A stretch of 64,000 nucleotides of DNA from JAVVHE01 sp038238915 (GTDB lineage Bacteria; Pseudomonadota; Alphaproteobacteria; Sphingomonadales; Sphingomonadaceae), in contig JBBSFH010000017.1 in the NCBI GenBank assembly GCA_038238915.1, forward strand, positions 15,437 through 79,436, given 5' to 3'. The translations under genes were made by a program, and so were the position numbers. Position 1 is the stretch's first letter. Each line of letters opens with the position of its first letter. Of the stretch, positions 33,978 through 43,194 are shown one piece after another. A model generated the notes under the pieces. That model had not been told where the DNA came from, searched no databases, and worked only from the letters and a program-made list of their open reading frames with translations.

Positions 33978-34417
33978 GGGTGGGCCAACGCTTAAGCCAT
34001 AGGCACCCGATCTTTACCCAATTTCCCTTCCACTGTAGGAACCGATATGGTTCACCACTGCCAAGCCCCCCGCGCGCTAGGCGGCGCGCGGACGGGTGAG
34101 ATGGCGGGGCTGCTTCCTGGTGGCCTCAGCTCGGTAGGGATCATGTGGGTGGGGACGCAATAAGTCCGGCCAGGGCTCAAACATTTTCGTTTCCCGCGCG
34201 GTCGCCCCGCGCGGGGCAGCGAACCGGCATCCCTGGCAACGAGCGCCAGGGCGTCCCATCACCCCCCCATGCTGCGGTTCACGACCTAGTAAACGGCCCG
34301 CCGCCTTGGACCGCGAAGCATCGTGAACGAACCGCCGTCGGCCCCGACCGGGGTCGGCCAAGCGCCCGAACCCTCCCCGCGCACGCGAGTGCGCGGCGGA
34401 GGGCGAAGGCGCGCGAG
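33978..34417. other. 440-bp gap between two converging genes, with stable hairpins
   Basis: Both flanking genes end here, so no promoter is needed for them, yet the stretch is long. It contains several strong stems: CCGCGCGC/GCGCGCGG near 34069-34092, CCCTGGC/GCCAGGG near 34231-34254, and GCCCCGCGCGGGGC near 34207-34220. A short minus-strand frame is listed separately. I cannot match the stretch to a known RNA. It is a candidate site for a non-coding RNA gene. Confidence 0.4.
34077..34184 (-). CDS. Possible 35-residue small ORF
   Basis: Reads MFEPWPDLLRPHPHDPY at the start, then a basic tail ending LTRPRAA. Composition is protein-like (Trp, Tyr, Phe present) and it is preceded by AAACGAAA rather than a Shine-Dalgarno. 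The opposite strand is open too for 20 codons. I include it only because it lies in an otherwise empty gap; it may be noise or a leader. Confidence 0.2.
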   Translation of the reverse strand: MFEPWPDLLRPHPHDPYRAEATRKQPRHLTRPRAA

Positions 34418-35074
34418 CTATGCCGCGTCCCCCTCCACCGCGATCCAGTCCGCGCGCGCGGCGCCCTCGATCTCGATCGCGCGGATGACGGCGGGCCGGT
34501 CGAGCATCCGCCACACATGCTTCGTCCACGCCTCGTGCGCGCGCATGTCGAAGCCCAGCTTGCGTGCCCAGCGATAGAAGACGAACGGATAGCCATCCGC
34601 GACGCTGAACCCATCGAGCGATGCCCATTCGGACGCCGCGAACATCGCCTCGATCTCGGCGAAATACCCTTCGAGCGACGCGCGCGCGGTCGTCTTCGCA
34701 GCGTCGATCGGCCCCCCTTCGCCGACATAGCGTTCGGGGCGGAAGATGTGCGCGAAGCTGGTGTGGACGGTGCCGCTGAAGAACGACAGCAGCTGGCGCA
34801 CAAAGGCGCGGCCCGTCAGCGTCTCGGGGATCAGGCGCGCTTCGGGGAAGCGCTCGGCGATGTAGCTCAGGATCGCGGGGTTCTCGGTGATCACATGCCC
34901 GTCCGCCATCAGCGCGGGGACGCGGCCGTGCGGGTTGATCTTCAGATATTCAGGCGCGCGCTGCTCCTGCGCGGCGAAATCGATGCGATGCGGCGTATAG
35001 TCCGCGCCCGCCTCCTGCATGGCGATCTGGGTCGCGAGGCTGCACGAACCGGGGGCGTAGTAGAGGGTGAGCAT
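34418..35074 (-). CDS. Glutathione S-transferase (beta-like)
   Basis: A 218-residue GST. N-domain LTLYYAPGSCSLATQIAM, with the SCS around the beta-class Cys10 region, then INPHGRVPALMADGHVITENPAILSYIA, which gives the cis-Pro (VPAL) and the glutathione contact (EN). The start ATG is supported by AGGAGA 8 bases upstream. Separated from the aldo/keto reductase gene by repeat copy D. Confidence 0.88.
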   Translation of the reverse strand: MLTLYYAPGSCSLATQIAMQEAGADYTPHRIDFAAQEQRAPEYLKINPHGRVPALMADGHVITENPAILSYIAERFPEARLIPETLTGRAFVRQLLSFFSGTVHTSFAHIFRPERYVGEGGPIDAAKTTARASLEGYFAEIEAMFAASEWASLDGFSVADGYPFVFYRWARKLGFDMRAHEAWTKHVWRMLDRPAVIRAIEIEGAARADWIAVEGDAA

Positions 35075-35101
35075 AGGCGTGGTCTCCTGAAGTAAGAATA
35101 T

Positions 35102-35196
35102 TCCTCCCCGCCGGGGGAGGTGGCGCGAAGCGCCGGAGGGGGTGCCGGGCGCCGAGACCCCCTCCGCCCCTCGGGCACCTCCCCCGAGGGGGAGGA
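35102..35196. repeat. Intergenic palindromic repeat, copy D (inverted pair)
   Basis: Two mirrored units between two minus-strand genes: CCTCCCCG/CGGGGGAGG on the left, GGAGGGGGTG in the middle, then CCCCCTCCGCCCC and CCTCCCCC/GAGGGGGAGG on the right. Here the head-to-head order of copies A and B is turned inside out: the outer ends carry the CCTCC arms. Confidence 0.85.
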
Positions 35197-35202
35197 TAAG
35201 GA

Positions 35203-36249
35203 TTAGCGCGTCTGCGCGGCCAGTTGGTCCCGCCGGCCCTTGCCCTGGAATTCGAGCATGAAGCCCGGATATTCCGCGGGCAACCGGCTCGCCTCGTCCA
35301 GTGACGCCAGTTGGTCAGCGGCAAGCGAAACTTCGGTCGCCCCGATATTGTCTTCGAGCTGATCGAGCCGCTTCGCACCGACGATCACGCTCGTCACCAC
35401 CGGCTGGTGCAGCAGCCACGCGATCGCGATGCGCGCAACCGAGACGCCGTGGGCGTGCGCGATGGGTCGCATCGCCTCGATCACCCTGTCGCCGCGCGCA
35501 AGGTCGATCGGGGGGAAATCGAACTTGGTCCGCCGACTATCCCCCACGTCCGCGCCGCCCGAATATTTGCCCGAGAGGAAACCACCCGCGAGCGGGCTCC
35601 ACACCATCAGGCCGACGCCCTCGCTTTGCAGCAGCGGCACGATCTCGCGCTCGAGATCGCGGCCCGCGAGCGTGTAATAGGCCTGGAGCGAGGCGAACCG
35701 GTGCAGGCCCAGCCGCTCGGACGTGCCCAGCGCCTTCATAATCTGCCACGCAGCCCAGTTGCTCACGCCGATGTAGCGGACGTGGCCATGCTGCACCAGG
35801 GTATCGAGCGCGCGCAGGCTTTCCTCGATCGGGGTCGCGGGATCGAAGCCGTGGACCTGGTAGAGATCGATGTGATCGAGCTGCAGGCGCTTGAGGCTCG
35901 CGTGGCACGCCTCGATCAGGTGGTAGCGCGATAGTCCGCGCTGGTTGGGAAGGCTGTCCCCCATCGGGCCGAACGCCTTGGTGGCGATCACCACCGAATC
36001 GCGTGCGACGCCGAGCGCCTTGATCGCGCGACCGGTGATCTCTTCGGAAATGCCGTTCGAATAGACGTCGGCGGTGTCGATGAAATTGATCCCCGCATCG
36101 AGTGCGGCCTTGAACAGCGGATCGGCACCTTCCTGCGGCAACGCGCCCATCGCCGCCCACGGGCCTTTTTCGCCGCCGCCAAACGTCATCGTGCCGAGGC
36201 AGAGTTCGGACACGAAGAGGCCGGTGCGGCCGAGGGTTTTATAACGCAT
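35203..36249 (-). CDS. Aldo/keto reductase
   Basis: A 348-residue (beta/alpha)8 NADPH oxidoreductase. MRYKTLGRTGLFVSELCLGT opens it; the catalytic set is Asp/Tyr in FIDTADVYSNG, Lys in VIATKAFGP and His in DLYQVHGFD. NADPH is bound near SVIVGAKRLDQLEDN. Start ATG 36249 with GGAGGA in front. Substrate unknown; possibly a general aldehyde reductase. Confidence 0.9.
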   Translation of the reverse strand: MRYKTLGRTGLFVSELCLGTMTFGGGEKGPWAAMGALPQEGADPLFKAALDAGINFIDTADVYSNGISEEITGRAIKALGVARDSVVIATKAFGPMGDSLPNQRGLSRYHLIEACHASLKRLQLDHIDLYQVHGFDPATPIEESLRALDTLVQHGHVRYIGVSNWAAWQIMKALGTSERLGLHRFASLQAYYTLAGRDLEREIVPLLQSEGVGLMVWSPLAGGFLSGKYSGGADVGDSRRTKFDFPPIDLARGDRVIEAMRPIAHAHGVSVARIAIAWLLHQPVVTSVIVGAKRLDQLEDNIGATEVSLAADQLASLDEASRLPAEYPGFMLEFQGKGRRDQLAAQTR

Positions 36250-36392
36250 GTCGGGTCCTCCGGGGGACGGCTTATCTATTTCGCGGCAACGCTTTTGCGA
36301 GGTGTTCGGCACCGGTCCGGCAAAATCGGTTACCGTCCGCGATCGTGCCCCCACCCCTTGGGCGCATGCGCGCGGGCTGCTACTTGGGCGCG

Positions 36393-38192
36393 ATGGCCAC
36401 TGCCGCTCCCGCCGTTTCGGCAGACACTCCCCCCGCCGCCGGATCGCCCCGCAAGCTCGGCGAACTGCGCCTGATCTGGGGCTTCGTCCGCCCCTACCGC
36501 TCCGAACTGATCATCGCACTGGTGAGCCTCGTGATCGCGGCGGCGGCGGGGCTGGCGTTCCCGCAGATGTTCAAGCTGATCATCGATCGCGGCTTCAACG
36601 CGGCGCACGCAGCGGGGATCGCGCGCTATTTCGAGCTGCTGCTGATGGTGGTTGCGGTGAACGCCATCTTCGCTGCGATCCGCTTCTATTATGTCAGCTG
36701 GATCGGCGAGCGATCCGTGGCGGACCTGCGCATGGCGGTGCACCGGCACATGCTCGCACTCCACCCCGGATTCTTCGAGGAGAACCGCCCGTCCGAGATC
36801 GCCTCGCGCCTCACCGCAGACACCACCGTCATCCAGACGGTCGTCGATACCAGCTTCTCGATGGCGCTCAGAAACGGCGTCCAGGGCATCGGCGGGCTGA
36901 TCTACATGGCGTTCATCAGCCCCAAACTGACCGGGCTGATGCTGCTCGTGATCCCGGTCGTGCTGTTCCCGATCATCTTCTTCGGCCGCCGCGTCCGCGC
37001 GCTTAGCAAATCGAGCCAGGAGCGGATCGCGGACGTGGCCGGCCAAGTCCAGGAATCGCTGTCCGCGATCAAGATCGTCCAGGCCTTCACGCAGGAGCAG
37101 CGCGCCGCCGACCGCTTCGCGGGCGCGGTCGAGCGCGCGTTCGGCACCGCACGCAAACGCTTCACCATGCGCGCCTTCATGACCGCGGCGATCATGCTGC
37201 TGGTGTTCGGCGCGATCACGCTCGTGCTATGGGAAGGCGCGAACGACGTGATCGCGGGGCGGATGACGGGCGGCGACATCACCGCCTTCGTGCTCGCCGC
37301 GATCATCACCTCGGCCGCGTTCGGCGCGTTGAGCGAAACATACGGCGATATCATGCGCGCGATCGGCGCGTCCTCGCGCATCGCCGAGCTGCTCCGCGAA
37401 GTCCCCGCCATCCGCGCCCCAGCGCACCCGATCGCACTCCCGCAGCCCCCGCGCGGCGCGCTGGCGATGCGAGGCGTGGAGTTCCGCTACCCCACCCGGC
37501 CTGAGGCGGCGGCGCTGCACGATTTCAGCCTCGTCGTGCGCCCGGGCGAAACGGTGGCGATCGTCGGCCCATCGGGCGCGGGCAAATCGACCATCTTCCA
37601 GCTCATCCAGCGCTTCTACGATCCGCAAGCAGGCGAAATCCGCATCGACGGCGTCCCACTCACCAGCGCGGACCCCGCCGAAGTCCGCGGCCGCATCGCC
37701 TTCGTGCCGCAGGAAACGATACTCTTCGGCGCCAGCGCGCGCGAGAACATCCTCTACGGTCGCCCCGACGCGACCGATGCCGAGGTGTGGGCCGCCGCCG
37801 AGGCCGCGAACGCGGCCGAGTTCCTGCGCGCGCTCCCCGAGGGGCTGGAGACCTTCCTCGGCGAATCGGGCACGCGGCTATCGGGCGGCCAGCGCCAGCG
37901 CATCGCAATCGCGCGCGCGGTGCTGAAGGACGCGCCGCTCCTGCTGCTCGACGAGGCGACCTCCAGCCTCGACGCCGAGAGCGAGCATCTGGTGCAGGGC
38001 GCTTTGGACCGGCTGATGCTCGGGCGCACCACGATCGTCATCGCGCACCGCCTCGCCACCGTGCGCGGCGCGGACCGGATCATCGTGCTCGAAGCGGGGC
38101 GGATCGTGGCAGAGGGGCGCCATGACGAGCTCGTCGCGCGCGGCGGGCTCTACGGGAGGCTGGCGCGGCTGCAGTTCGAGGAGGCGGCATAG
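36393..38192 (+). CDS. ABC transporter, fused permease-ATPase (MsbA/lipid-exporter-like)
   Basis: A 599-residue half-transporter. Six predicted membrane helices in the first ~330 residues, then an ATPase with Walker A GPSGAGKSTIFQL, Q-loop VPQETILFG, signature LSGGQRQRIAIARA, Walker B LLLLDEATSSLD and switch His in IAHRLATVR. It works as a homodimer in the inner membrane; likely an exporter of lipid or hydrophobic compounds. Start M at 36393. The substrate cannot be read. Confidence 0.9.
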   Translation: MATAAPAVSADTPPAAGSPRKLGELRLIWGFVRPYRSELIIALVSLVIAAAAGLAFPQMFKLIIDRGFNAAHAAGIARYFELLLMVVAVNAIFAAIRFYYVSWIGERSVADLRMAVHRHMLALHPGFFEENRPSEIASRLTADTTVIQTVVDTSFSMALRNGVQGIGGLIYMAFISPKLTGLMLLVIPVVLFPIIFFGRRVRALSKSSQERIADVAGQVQESLSAIKIVQAFTQEQRAADRFAGAVERAFGTARKRFTMRAFMTAAIMLLVFGAITLVLWEGANDVIAGRMTGGDITAFVLAAIITSAAFGALSETYGDIMRAIGASSRIAELLREVPAIRAPAHPIALPQPPRGALAMRGVEFRYPTRPEAAALHDFSLVVRPGETVAIVGPSGAGKSTIFQLIQRFYDPQAGEIRIDGVPLTSADPAEVRGRIAFVPQETILFGASARENILYGRPDATDAEVWAAAEAANAAEFLRALPEGLETFLGESGTRLSGGQRQRIAIARAVLKDAPLLLLDEATSSLDAESEHLVQGALDRLMLGRTTIVIAHRLATVRGADRIIVLEAGRIVAEGRHDELVARGGLYGRLARLQFEEAA

Positions 38193-38249
38193 TGCTTGAC
38201 TATTGACCGATGGTAGATTTGGATAGGCGTCGGTTGGGGGGCACCGAGC

Positions 38250-38999
38250 TTGCACTACTGGTTCCCGATCCTCTTGCTCCTCGGCTGGGCAATCGGCGTC
38301 TGGTTGCTGCGCCGAACGCAGCTCGCACCGTGGCGCGATGGGCTGTCGGGCGTCCAGGCGGCGGCGACTACGATTGCGCTGCTGCTGGCCTGTTTCTACT
38401 ATTTTATCGAGCGGCCGGACGCGCCCAGGATGAAGATTACTGTCACGCCCACCGCCGCGCCGCTCGCCAGTCCACGCGGTGTGCTGGTCGCCGTCGCGAT
38501 CGAGTTGCAGAATGTCGGCCAGTCGGCATTGATGCTCACGGACAAGCAGCCGCTCTCCCTGTTTGTGCAGCAGTTGACGCCAGTTTCTCCTCGTATCGCG
38601 ACAGAGCTGGTCGCCACATCGAGCGCATATCCCTACCGCTTCGTCAACGCAGACAATTGGCGGACGATCGCGACCTATCAGACTCCGATGAACCTGGAGA
38701 TAGAAGCTGGCGAGAGCGACAATTTATACTACAGGATTTTGCTCCCCTGCCAGCGCGGGCTGGCGTTCATCGTCGACGCGCGATTGCCCAAGCCCCGCAA
38801 ATTGTACGACAAGGTTCCCGTATCCGATGCGCGCACACGTGAACGCTTCACGTGGGTGAAGCAAAGTGCCGTTGTCACCGTTCCCGATTGTCCACCCCTC
38901 AACCCCAAGGAGACCGCCAATGTCGCGACAACCAACGCTCCTCCTTCTGACGTGCCTGGCACTCGCCGGGTTGGGAGGGTGCGGCAAGAAGGCGGATGA
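38250..38999 (+). CDS. Membrane-anchored protein of unknown function
   Basis: A 249-residue protein. Two membrane helices near the N-terminus (YWFPILLLLGWAIGVWLL and AAATTIALLLACFYYFIE), then a soluble domain of mostly beta structure. It has no recognisable family. TTG start at 38250. The last ~27 codons overlap the well-supported start of the lipoprotein gene, which is unusual but possible; a stop closer to 38920 is not present. Confidence 0.55.
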   Translation: MHYWFPILLLLGWAIGVWLLRRTQLAPWRDGLSGVQAAATTIALLLACFYYFIERPDAPRMKITVTPTAAPLASPRGVLVAVAIELQNVGQSALMLTDKQPLSLFVQQLTPVSPRIATELVATSSAYPYRFVNADNWRTIATYQTPMNLEIEAGESDNLYYRILLPCQRGLAFIVDARLPKPRKLYDKVPVSDARTRERFTWVKQSAVVTVPDCPPLNPKETANVATTNAPPSDVPGTRRVGRVRQEGG

Positions 39000-39237
39000 T
39001 GCCTCTATCGTCACGTCTTCCGAGACGACGACGACCACAGCGACAGCGCCTGCATCCACCAGTACAGCCGACGCCGCCGCCGCCGCCGGTGGCGACACGG
39101 GCATAGCCACGTCCGCATCGACCGCTCCGGCGGCTGCGGCGGGCACGGGCGACAATAACGGCACGTCCACGGCGGTGCGCGACGTCGATCCGCCGAACCC
39201 CAATCAGGATCCACCCCCCCAGCCCGCGCAGCACTGA
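38920..39237 (+). CDS. Small lipoprotein, Thr/Ala-rich
   Basis: A 105-residue protein with a lipoprotein signal: RQPTLLLLTCLALAGLGGC, lipid-anchored Cys20, followed by KK and then a long low-complexity stretch of Thr, Ala and Ser and a Pro-rich end. AAGGAG lies 8 bases before the ATG at 38920, which decides the start against an upstream frame. Function unknown; possibly an envelope spacer. Confidence 0.75.
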   Translation: MSRQPTLLLLTCLALAGLGGCGKKADDASIVTSSETTTTTATAPASTSTADAAAAAGGDTGIATSASTAPAAAAGTGDNNGTSTAVRDVDPPNPNQDPPPQPAQH

Positions 39238-39383
39238 ACGCGCGAGCGTCATCGATCATGTCAGCGGCTGGCCAAATATTGCGGCCGCACTTTTCCCTGC
39301 TACCTGCATGCTCGTGATCCGTTCCGCCTACGCCTGCAGCGCGTGACCGTCTCACCCGACCGCCTTACGGTGAGTGCAAGCGA

Positions 39384-40256
39384 GTGAAACGGCGCGATTT
39401 TCTGCTGCTCGCGCTGGTCAATCTGGCCTGGGCGGGCAATACGGTCGCGGTCAAGCTCGCGGTGGGCGCGGTGGCACCGCTGACCGCCGCGTTCCTGCGC
39501 TATGCGATCGTGCTCGCGGTCTGCCTGCCGTGGCTGCGCTGGGTGCCGGGGCGGATGCGGCCGCTGTTTGGTGCCGCACTCGCGCAGGGCGCGCTGTGGA
39601 TCGCGCTGCTCAATATCGCCTTCAAACACGCGAGCAACATCGCATCGCTCTCGATCGTCAGTCAGTTGGGCGTCCCCTTCAGCCTCGTGCTCGCGGTGAT
39701 CTTTCTGGGCGAGCGCATCCACATCGCCCGGATCGCCGCGATCGTCGCCGCGATGGTCGGCGTCGCCATCATCGGCTTCGATCCCCGGTTGGCGGGCGAG
39801 GGGCTGGCGCTGTGGCTCACGATCATCGCTGCGCTGATGTACGCGAGCGGCGCGGTGCTGCTGCGCGGGCTGAGCGGCGTATCGCCGTTCACGATCTTCG
39901 CCTGGATCGGGCTGACCGCCACGCCGATGCTTGGGCTCGCCTCGCTCGTGTTCGAGCCCGGCGCGCTGAGCGCGGCGCGCGCGTTGTCGCTCGGGGCGCT
40001 GTGGCCGATCGCCTACTCGGCAATCTTCTCCAGCCTGGTTGGCCATGCGGGCATGGCCTATCTCTACGGCCGCTATCCGGTATCAACGCTCGCGCCGCTG
40101 CTGATCCCGTCCCCCGTGCTCGGCGCGGCGCTGGCAGTGGTGGTGCTCGGCGATCCGGTAACGCCGCGCCTGTGGATCGGCGGTGCGCTGGTGATCGCGG
40201 CGGTCGCGGTGATCACGCTGCGCACGCGCACCGCGATCGACGCGACGCCCGCCTGA
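39384..40256 (+). CDS. EamA/DMT-family transporter
   Basis: A 290-residue protein with ten predicted helices in two EamA repeats (LLLALVNLAWAGNTVAVKLA in the first, WLTIIAALMYASGAVLL opening the second). The GEP-like motif is FLGERI in the first repeat, and IPSPVLGAALAVVVLGD in the second. GTG start at 39384. Exporter of amino acids, nucleosides or sugars; the substrate is not clear. Confidence 0.88.
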   Translation: MKRRDFLLLALVNLAWAGNTVAVKLAVGAVAPLTAAFLRYAIVLAVCLPWLRWVPGRMRPLFGAALAQGALWIALLNIAFKHASNIASLSIVSQLGVPFSLVLAVIFLGERIHIARIAAIVAAMVGVAIIGFDPRLAGEGLALWLTIIAALMYASGAVLLRGLSGVSPFTIFAWIGLTATPMLGLASLVFEPGALSAARALSLGALWPIAYSAIFSSLVGHAGMAYLYGRYPVSTLAPLLIPSPVLGAALAVVVLGDPVTPRLWIGGALVIAAVAVITLRTRTAIDATPA

Positions 40257-40265
40257 GCGGCGCGC

Positions 40266-41612
40266 TCACGCCGTCAGCGGAACGAAGCGCTGGATTTTGC
40301 CGCCGCTGGTGCGCGCGATCGCCGGCACCGCCTGCACGCGCACTTGCGGGTTTGATACCCCCGCCTCGCCGAGCGCGATTTCAAGCCGGTCGCGCAAACC
40401 GGGCGCATCGGCGTCGCCCAGCGTTTCGATCAGCACCTCGGCCCCGTGCGTGGTCTGGCGGACCTGCCAGTTGACGATGCCATGCGTCGCGATCATCCGC
40501 GTCTCGAACACCACCGTGCTGACGCTCGCGCCGCCGGGATACTCGAACATGCGGTTCACCCGTCCGCCGACCGCGCGAACCGCGCTGAAGGCGGAACCAC
40601 AGCTGCACGCGCGGTCCATGAACTCGAAGCGGTCCTCGATCCGGTAGCGGATCAGCGGCATCACCGGATTGTAGAGATTGGTCACGTAAACCCCGCCATC
40701 GGGGCCATCGGCGGGTTCGATGATATTGAGATCCTCGCTGACGTGGAACGCCGCATCGCCGGTGCAGGGGAAGGTTCCCGACGCTTCGGTCGCGGACCAG
40801 CAGTTGAGGATGGTGCACGGCCACAGCGCGCGCAGCCGCGCCTCGAGCTCACCGGACAGGGGTTCGGACGACGAGAGCACGATCTCGGGCGCAATCGTCA
40901 ATTCGCCGCGCTCGGCCAGCCCCGCGAGCATCGCCAGCGCGCTCGGGTAGCTGTGGAGGAACTGCGGCTGCGCACGGTTCAGCCGCCGCACGATCTCGGC
41001 CACCGGCAGCGTGGTCGGGGCCTTGAGCGTCGGATTGCCCGTCGTCGCGAATGCTTCGGACATCGCGTAGGAAATATGCCGCGCGCTATCGGCGGCGACC
41101 GAAGCGGCGCGGAGCACGGTGGGCAGCGCGATCGTCATGATGAGCGGGATGTGCCCACGACAGAACCCCGCGAAATGCTCGGCAAACGCCTCCCAGCCAT
41201 AGACGAGCACACCCGTCTGTCCGCTCGATCCGCCCGACGAGACGACGTGGAGCGTCCCCAGCCAGTAGTCGTCCGACTTGAGCGTTTCGATGAAGGCTTC
41301 GGCCCCGCTCAGCGTCGCGGCGGGCACGGTGACGATCCTGTCCCAGTTGGCCATCAGATCGGCCTTCGACATCGGCGCGACCGAGGCGAGGTCTGCCACC
41401 GTCATCGTCGCGGCATCGAGATGCGCCAGCCGGGGGCAGTGCCAGGGTGAATGCGCCTGCGCGTGCGCGATCAGGGCGCGCAGGCGGCCAAGCTGATACG
41501 CGTCGATCGCGGCACGGTCCCATCCCAACCTGCCCACGAAGCCGGGCAGCACCGCCATCAGATCGGCATAGTGGCGCTTGTGCGTTGCCGCGATCCATTC
41601 AGCGTCGTGCAT
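40266..41612 (-). CDS. PaaK-like AMP-forming acyl-CoA ligase
   Basis: A 448-residue adenylate-forming enzyme. VVSSGGSSGQTGVLVY is the phosphate-binding loop, SYPSALAMLAGL and CWSATEASG bind ATP, VMPLIRYRIEDRFEFM has the conserved Arg/Asp, and TSGGKIQRF has the catalytic Lys. It resembles phenylacetate-CoA ligases but with shortened N-terminus. Its place next to polysaccharide genes suggests activation of an acid for a cell-surface product; inference only. Confidence 0.8.
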   Translation of the reverse strand: MHDAEWIAATHKRHYADLMAVLPGFVGRLGWDRAAIDAYQLGRLRALIAHAQAHSPWHCPRLAHLDAATMTVADLASVAPMSKADLMANWDRIVTVPAATLSGAEAFIETLKSDDYWLGTLHVVSSGGSSGQTGVLVYGWEAFAEHFAGFCRGHIPLIMTIALPTVLRAASVAADSARHISYAMSEAFATTGNPTLKAPTTLPVAEIVRRLNRAQPQFLHSYPSALAMLAGLAERGELTIAPEIVLSSSEPLSGELEARLRALWPCTILNCWSATEASGTFPCTGDAAFHVSEDLNIIEPADGPDGGVYVTNLYNPVMPLIRYRIEDRFEFMDRACSCGSAFSAVRAVGGRVNRMFEYPGGASVSTVVFETRMIATHGIVNWQVRQTTHGAEVLIETLGDADAPGLRDRLEIALGEAGVSNPQVRVQAVPAIARTSGGKIQRFVPLTA

Positions 41613-41630
41613 CAGTCCCCCCGATGGCGC

Positions 41631-41912
41631 TCAGTCCGTGACGGTCACGCCCTTCCAGAACGCGATCCGTCCTTTGATGTTCGCCGCCTTGGGCAGCGGA
41701 TCGGCGTAGTACCACGCCGCGTCGGTGTTCTCACCGCCCCCCGCCGAGATCGAGTAATAGTTGGCGAGCCCCTTCCAGCCGCAGCGCGATGTTTTCCCGC
41801 TGGGTTTGAGCACGGAGGGATCGACTGCATCGGCGGGAAAATAATGATTGCCTTCCACCACGATCGTATCGTCCGATTGCGCGATCGTAACGCCGTTCCA
41901 CACTGCCTTCAT
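41631..41912 (-). CDS. DUF427 domain protein
   Basis: A 93-residue small protein: VWNGVTIAQSDDTIVVEGNH, PADAV, then TSRCGWKGLANYYSI and AAWYYADP, the typical DUF427 order. Function unknown in the family. It lies between ManC and the ligase on the same strand, likely in one transcription unit. Confidence 0.9.
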   Translation of the reverse strand: MKAVWNGVTIAQSDDTIVVEGNHYFPADAVDPSVLKPSGKTSRCGWKGLANYYSISAGGGENTDAAWYYADPLPKAANIKGRIAFWKGVTVTD

Positions 41913-41923
41913 CGTTAAAATCC

Positions 41924-43015
41924 TTAAACCAGGGGACGGCCCATCGCCTTCAGCCGATCGACCACCTTCTTCACATCCTGCGCGCGCCCACGGCCGACCA
42001 CCAGCACCGCATCGTGCGTTGCGACAATGGTAACACCGTCGAGCCCCACCGCCGCGACCAGCGGGCCTTCGCTGCGAATCAGGCAGTTTTGGCTGTCGAT
42101 CGCGATGACGTCGCCCACGATGGCGTTGTCCTGCACGTCGGTGTCAGCGATCGCGTGCAGCGCGTCCCACGATCCGACATCGCTCCAGCCCATATCCACG
42201 GGAACCACCGCCACCCGGTCCGCGCGCTCCATCACCGCATAATCGATCGAATCGGACGGCGAGGTGGCGAAGATCGCCGCATCGGGGCGGAGCGTCGTGC
42301 CGTCGGCAGTCGCCGCGCCCATCGCGCGCGCGGTGGTGGCGGCGATCTCGGGTGCGTGGGCTTCGAGTTCCTCCAGATAGCGATCGGCGCGCATCAAAAA
42401 GATGCCGCCGTTCCACGCATGGTGCCCGCCCCGGACATAGGCCTGCGCGGTTTCGAGCGCGGGCTTCTCGACGAACGCCTCCACCCGCCGCACGCCGCCG
42501 CCCAGCGCCTCGCCCAGATGGATATAGCCGTACCCCGTCTCGGGTGTGTGCGCGCGGATCCCGAAGGTCACCAGCCACCCAGCCTGCGCGTGTGGAACCG
42601 CCGCCTCCACCGCGCGCACGAACGCGGCGATATCGACGATCACATGATCAGACGGCATCACCAGCATCAGCGCCTCGCCCTCGCCCTTGCCCACCAGCCA
42701 ATGCGCGGCGAGCGCGATCGCAGGCGCGGTGTTGCGCCCAGCAGGCTCGAGGATCAGCGCTTCGGGCATCCGCCCCACCGCGCCGAGTTGTTCGAGGATC
42801 GCGGCACCGTGTGCCTCGCCCGCGACCACGATCGGCGGATGAAAGCGCGCGGGATCGGCAGCGCGCAGCGCGGTCGCCTGGATCATCGTCTCGGGTCCGG
42901 CAAGCGCGAGCAGCTGCTTGGGGCTGGCCGCGCGACTGAGCGGCCATAGCCGCGCGCCCACGCCGCCCGAAAGGATCACAGGCCAGAGCGGTGCAGGCAT
43001 GAGTTGGTTCTCCAT
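41924..43015 (-). CDS. Mannose-1-phosphate guanylyltransferase
   Basis: A 363-residue sugar nucleotidyltransferase for GDP-mannose. N-terminal PVILSGGVGARLWPLSRAASPKQ is the nucleotide loop; EPAGRNTAPAIALAA and VEAFVEKP follow; C-terminal WSDVGSWDALH is the sugar site. The shorter C-terminus lacks the isomerase domain. It is divergent from the sugar transferase at 43195 and would supply GDP-mannose to polysaccharide synthesis. Confidence 0.9.
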   Translation of the reverse strand: MENQLMPAPLWPVILSGGVGARLWPLSRAASPKQLLALAGPETMIQATALRAADPARFHPPIVVAGEAHGAAILEQLGAVGRMPEALILEPAGRNTAPAIALAAHWLVGKGEGEALMLVMPSDHVIVDIAAFVRAVEAAVPHAQAGWLVTFGIRAHTPETGYGYIHLGEALGGGVRRVEAFVEKPALETAQAYVRGGHHAWNGGIFLMRADRYLEELEAHAPEIAATTARAMGAATADGTTLRPDAAIFATSPSDSIDYAVMERADRVAVVPVDMGWSDVGSWDALHAIADTDVQDNAIVGDVIAIDSQNCLIRSEGPLVAAVGLDGVTIVATHDAVLVVGRGRAQDVKKVVDRLKAMGRPLV

Positions 43016-43194
43016 CAGGACTGGGCGCTCATGGCGCGGTTAATACGGCGAAAAGACGCGCCCCCCATAAGTTTGGATGAACGACCAATGTTGGCTTTCG
43101 CTCCGCCCCCATGCATGTCTATACCGGCGGCTCCCACATCGCCGCCGAGCATTCAAGCACCGGTGCGCGCCAGCCGAAGGGCGACGAGCACCGC

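Noticed and set aside
33978..34417. SRP, RNase P, 6S or tmRNA gene in the 34-kb gap
   Set aside because: A short match to the SRP domain IV core exists, but the flanking helix does not pair; the RNase P GGAAAGTCCGGGC block and the tmRNA start are not present.
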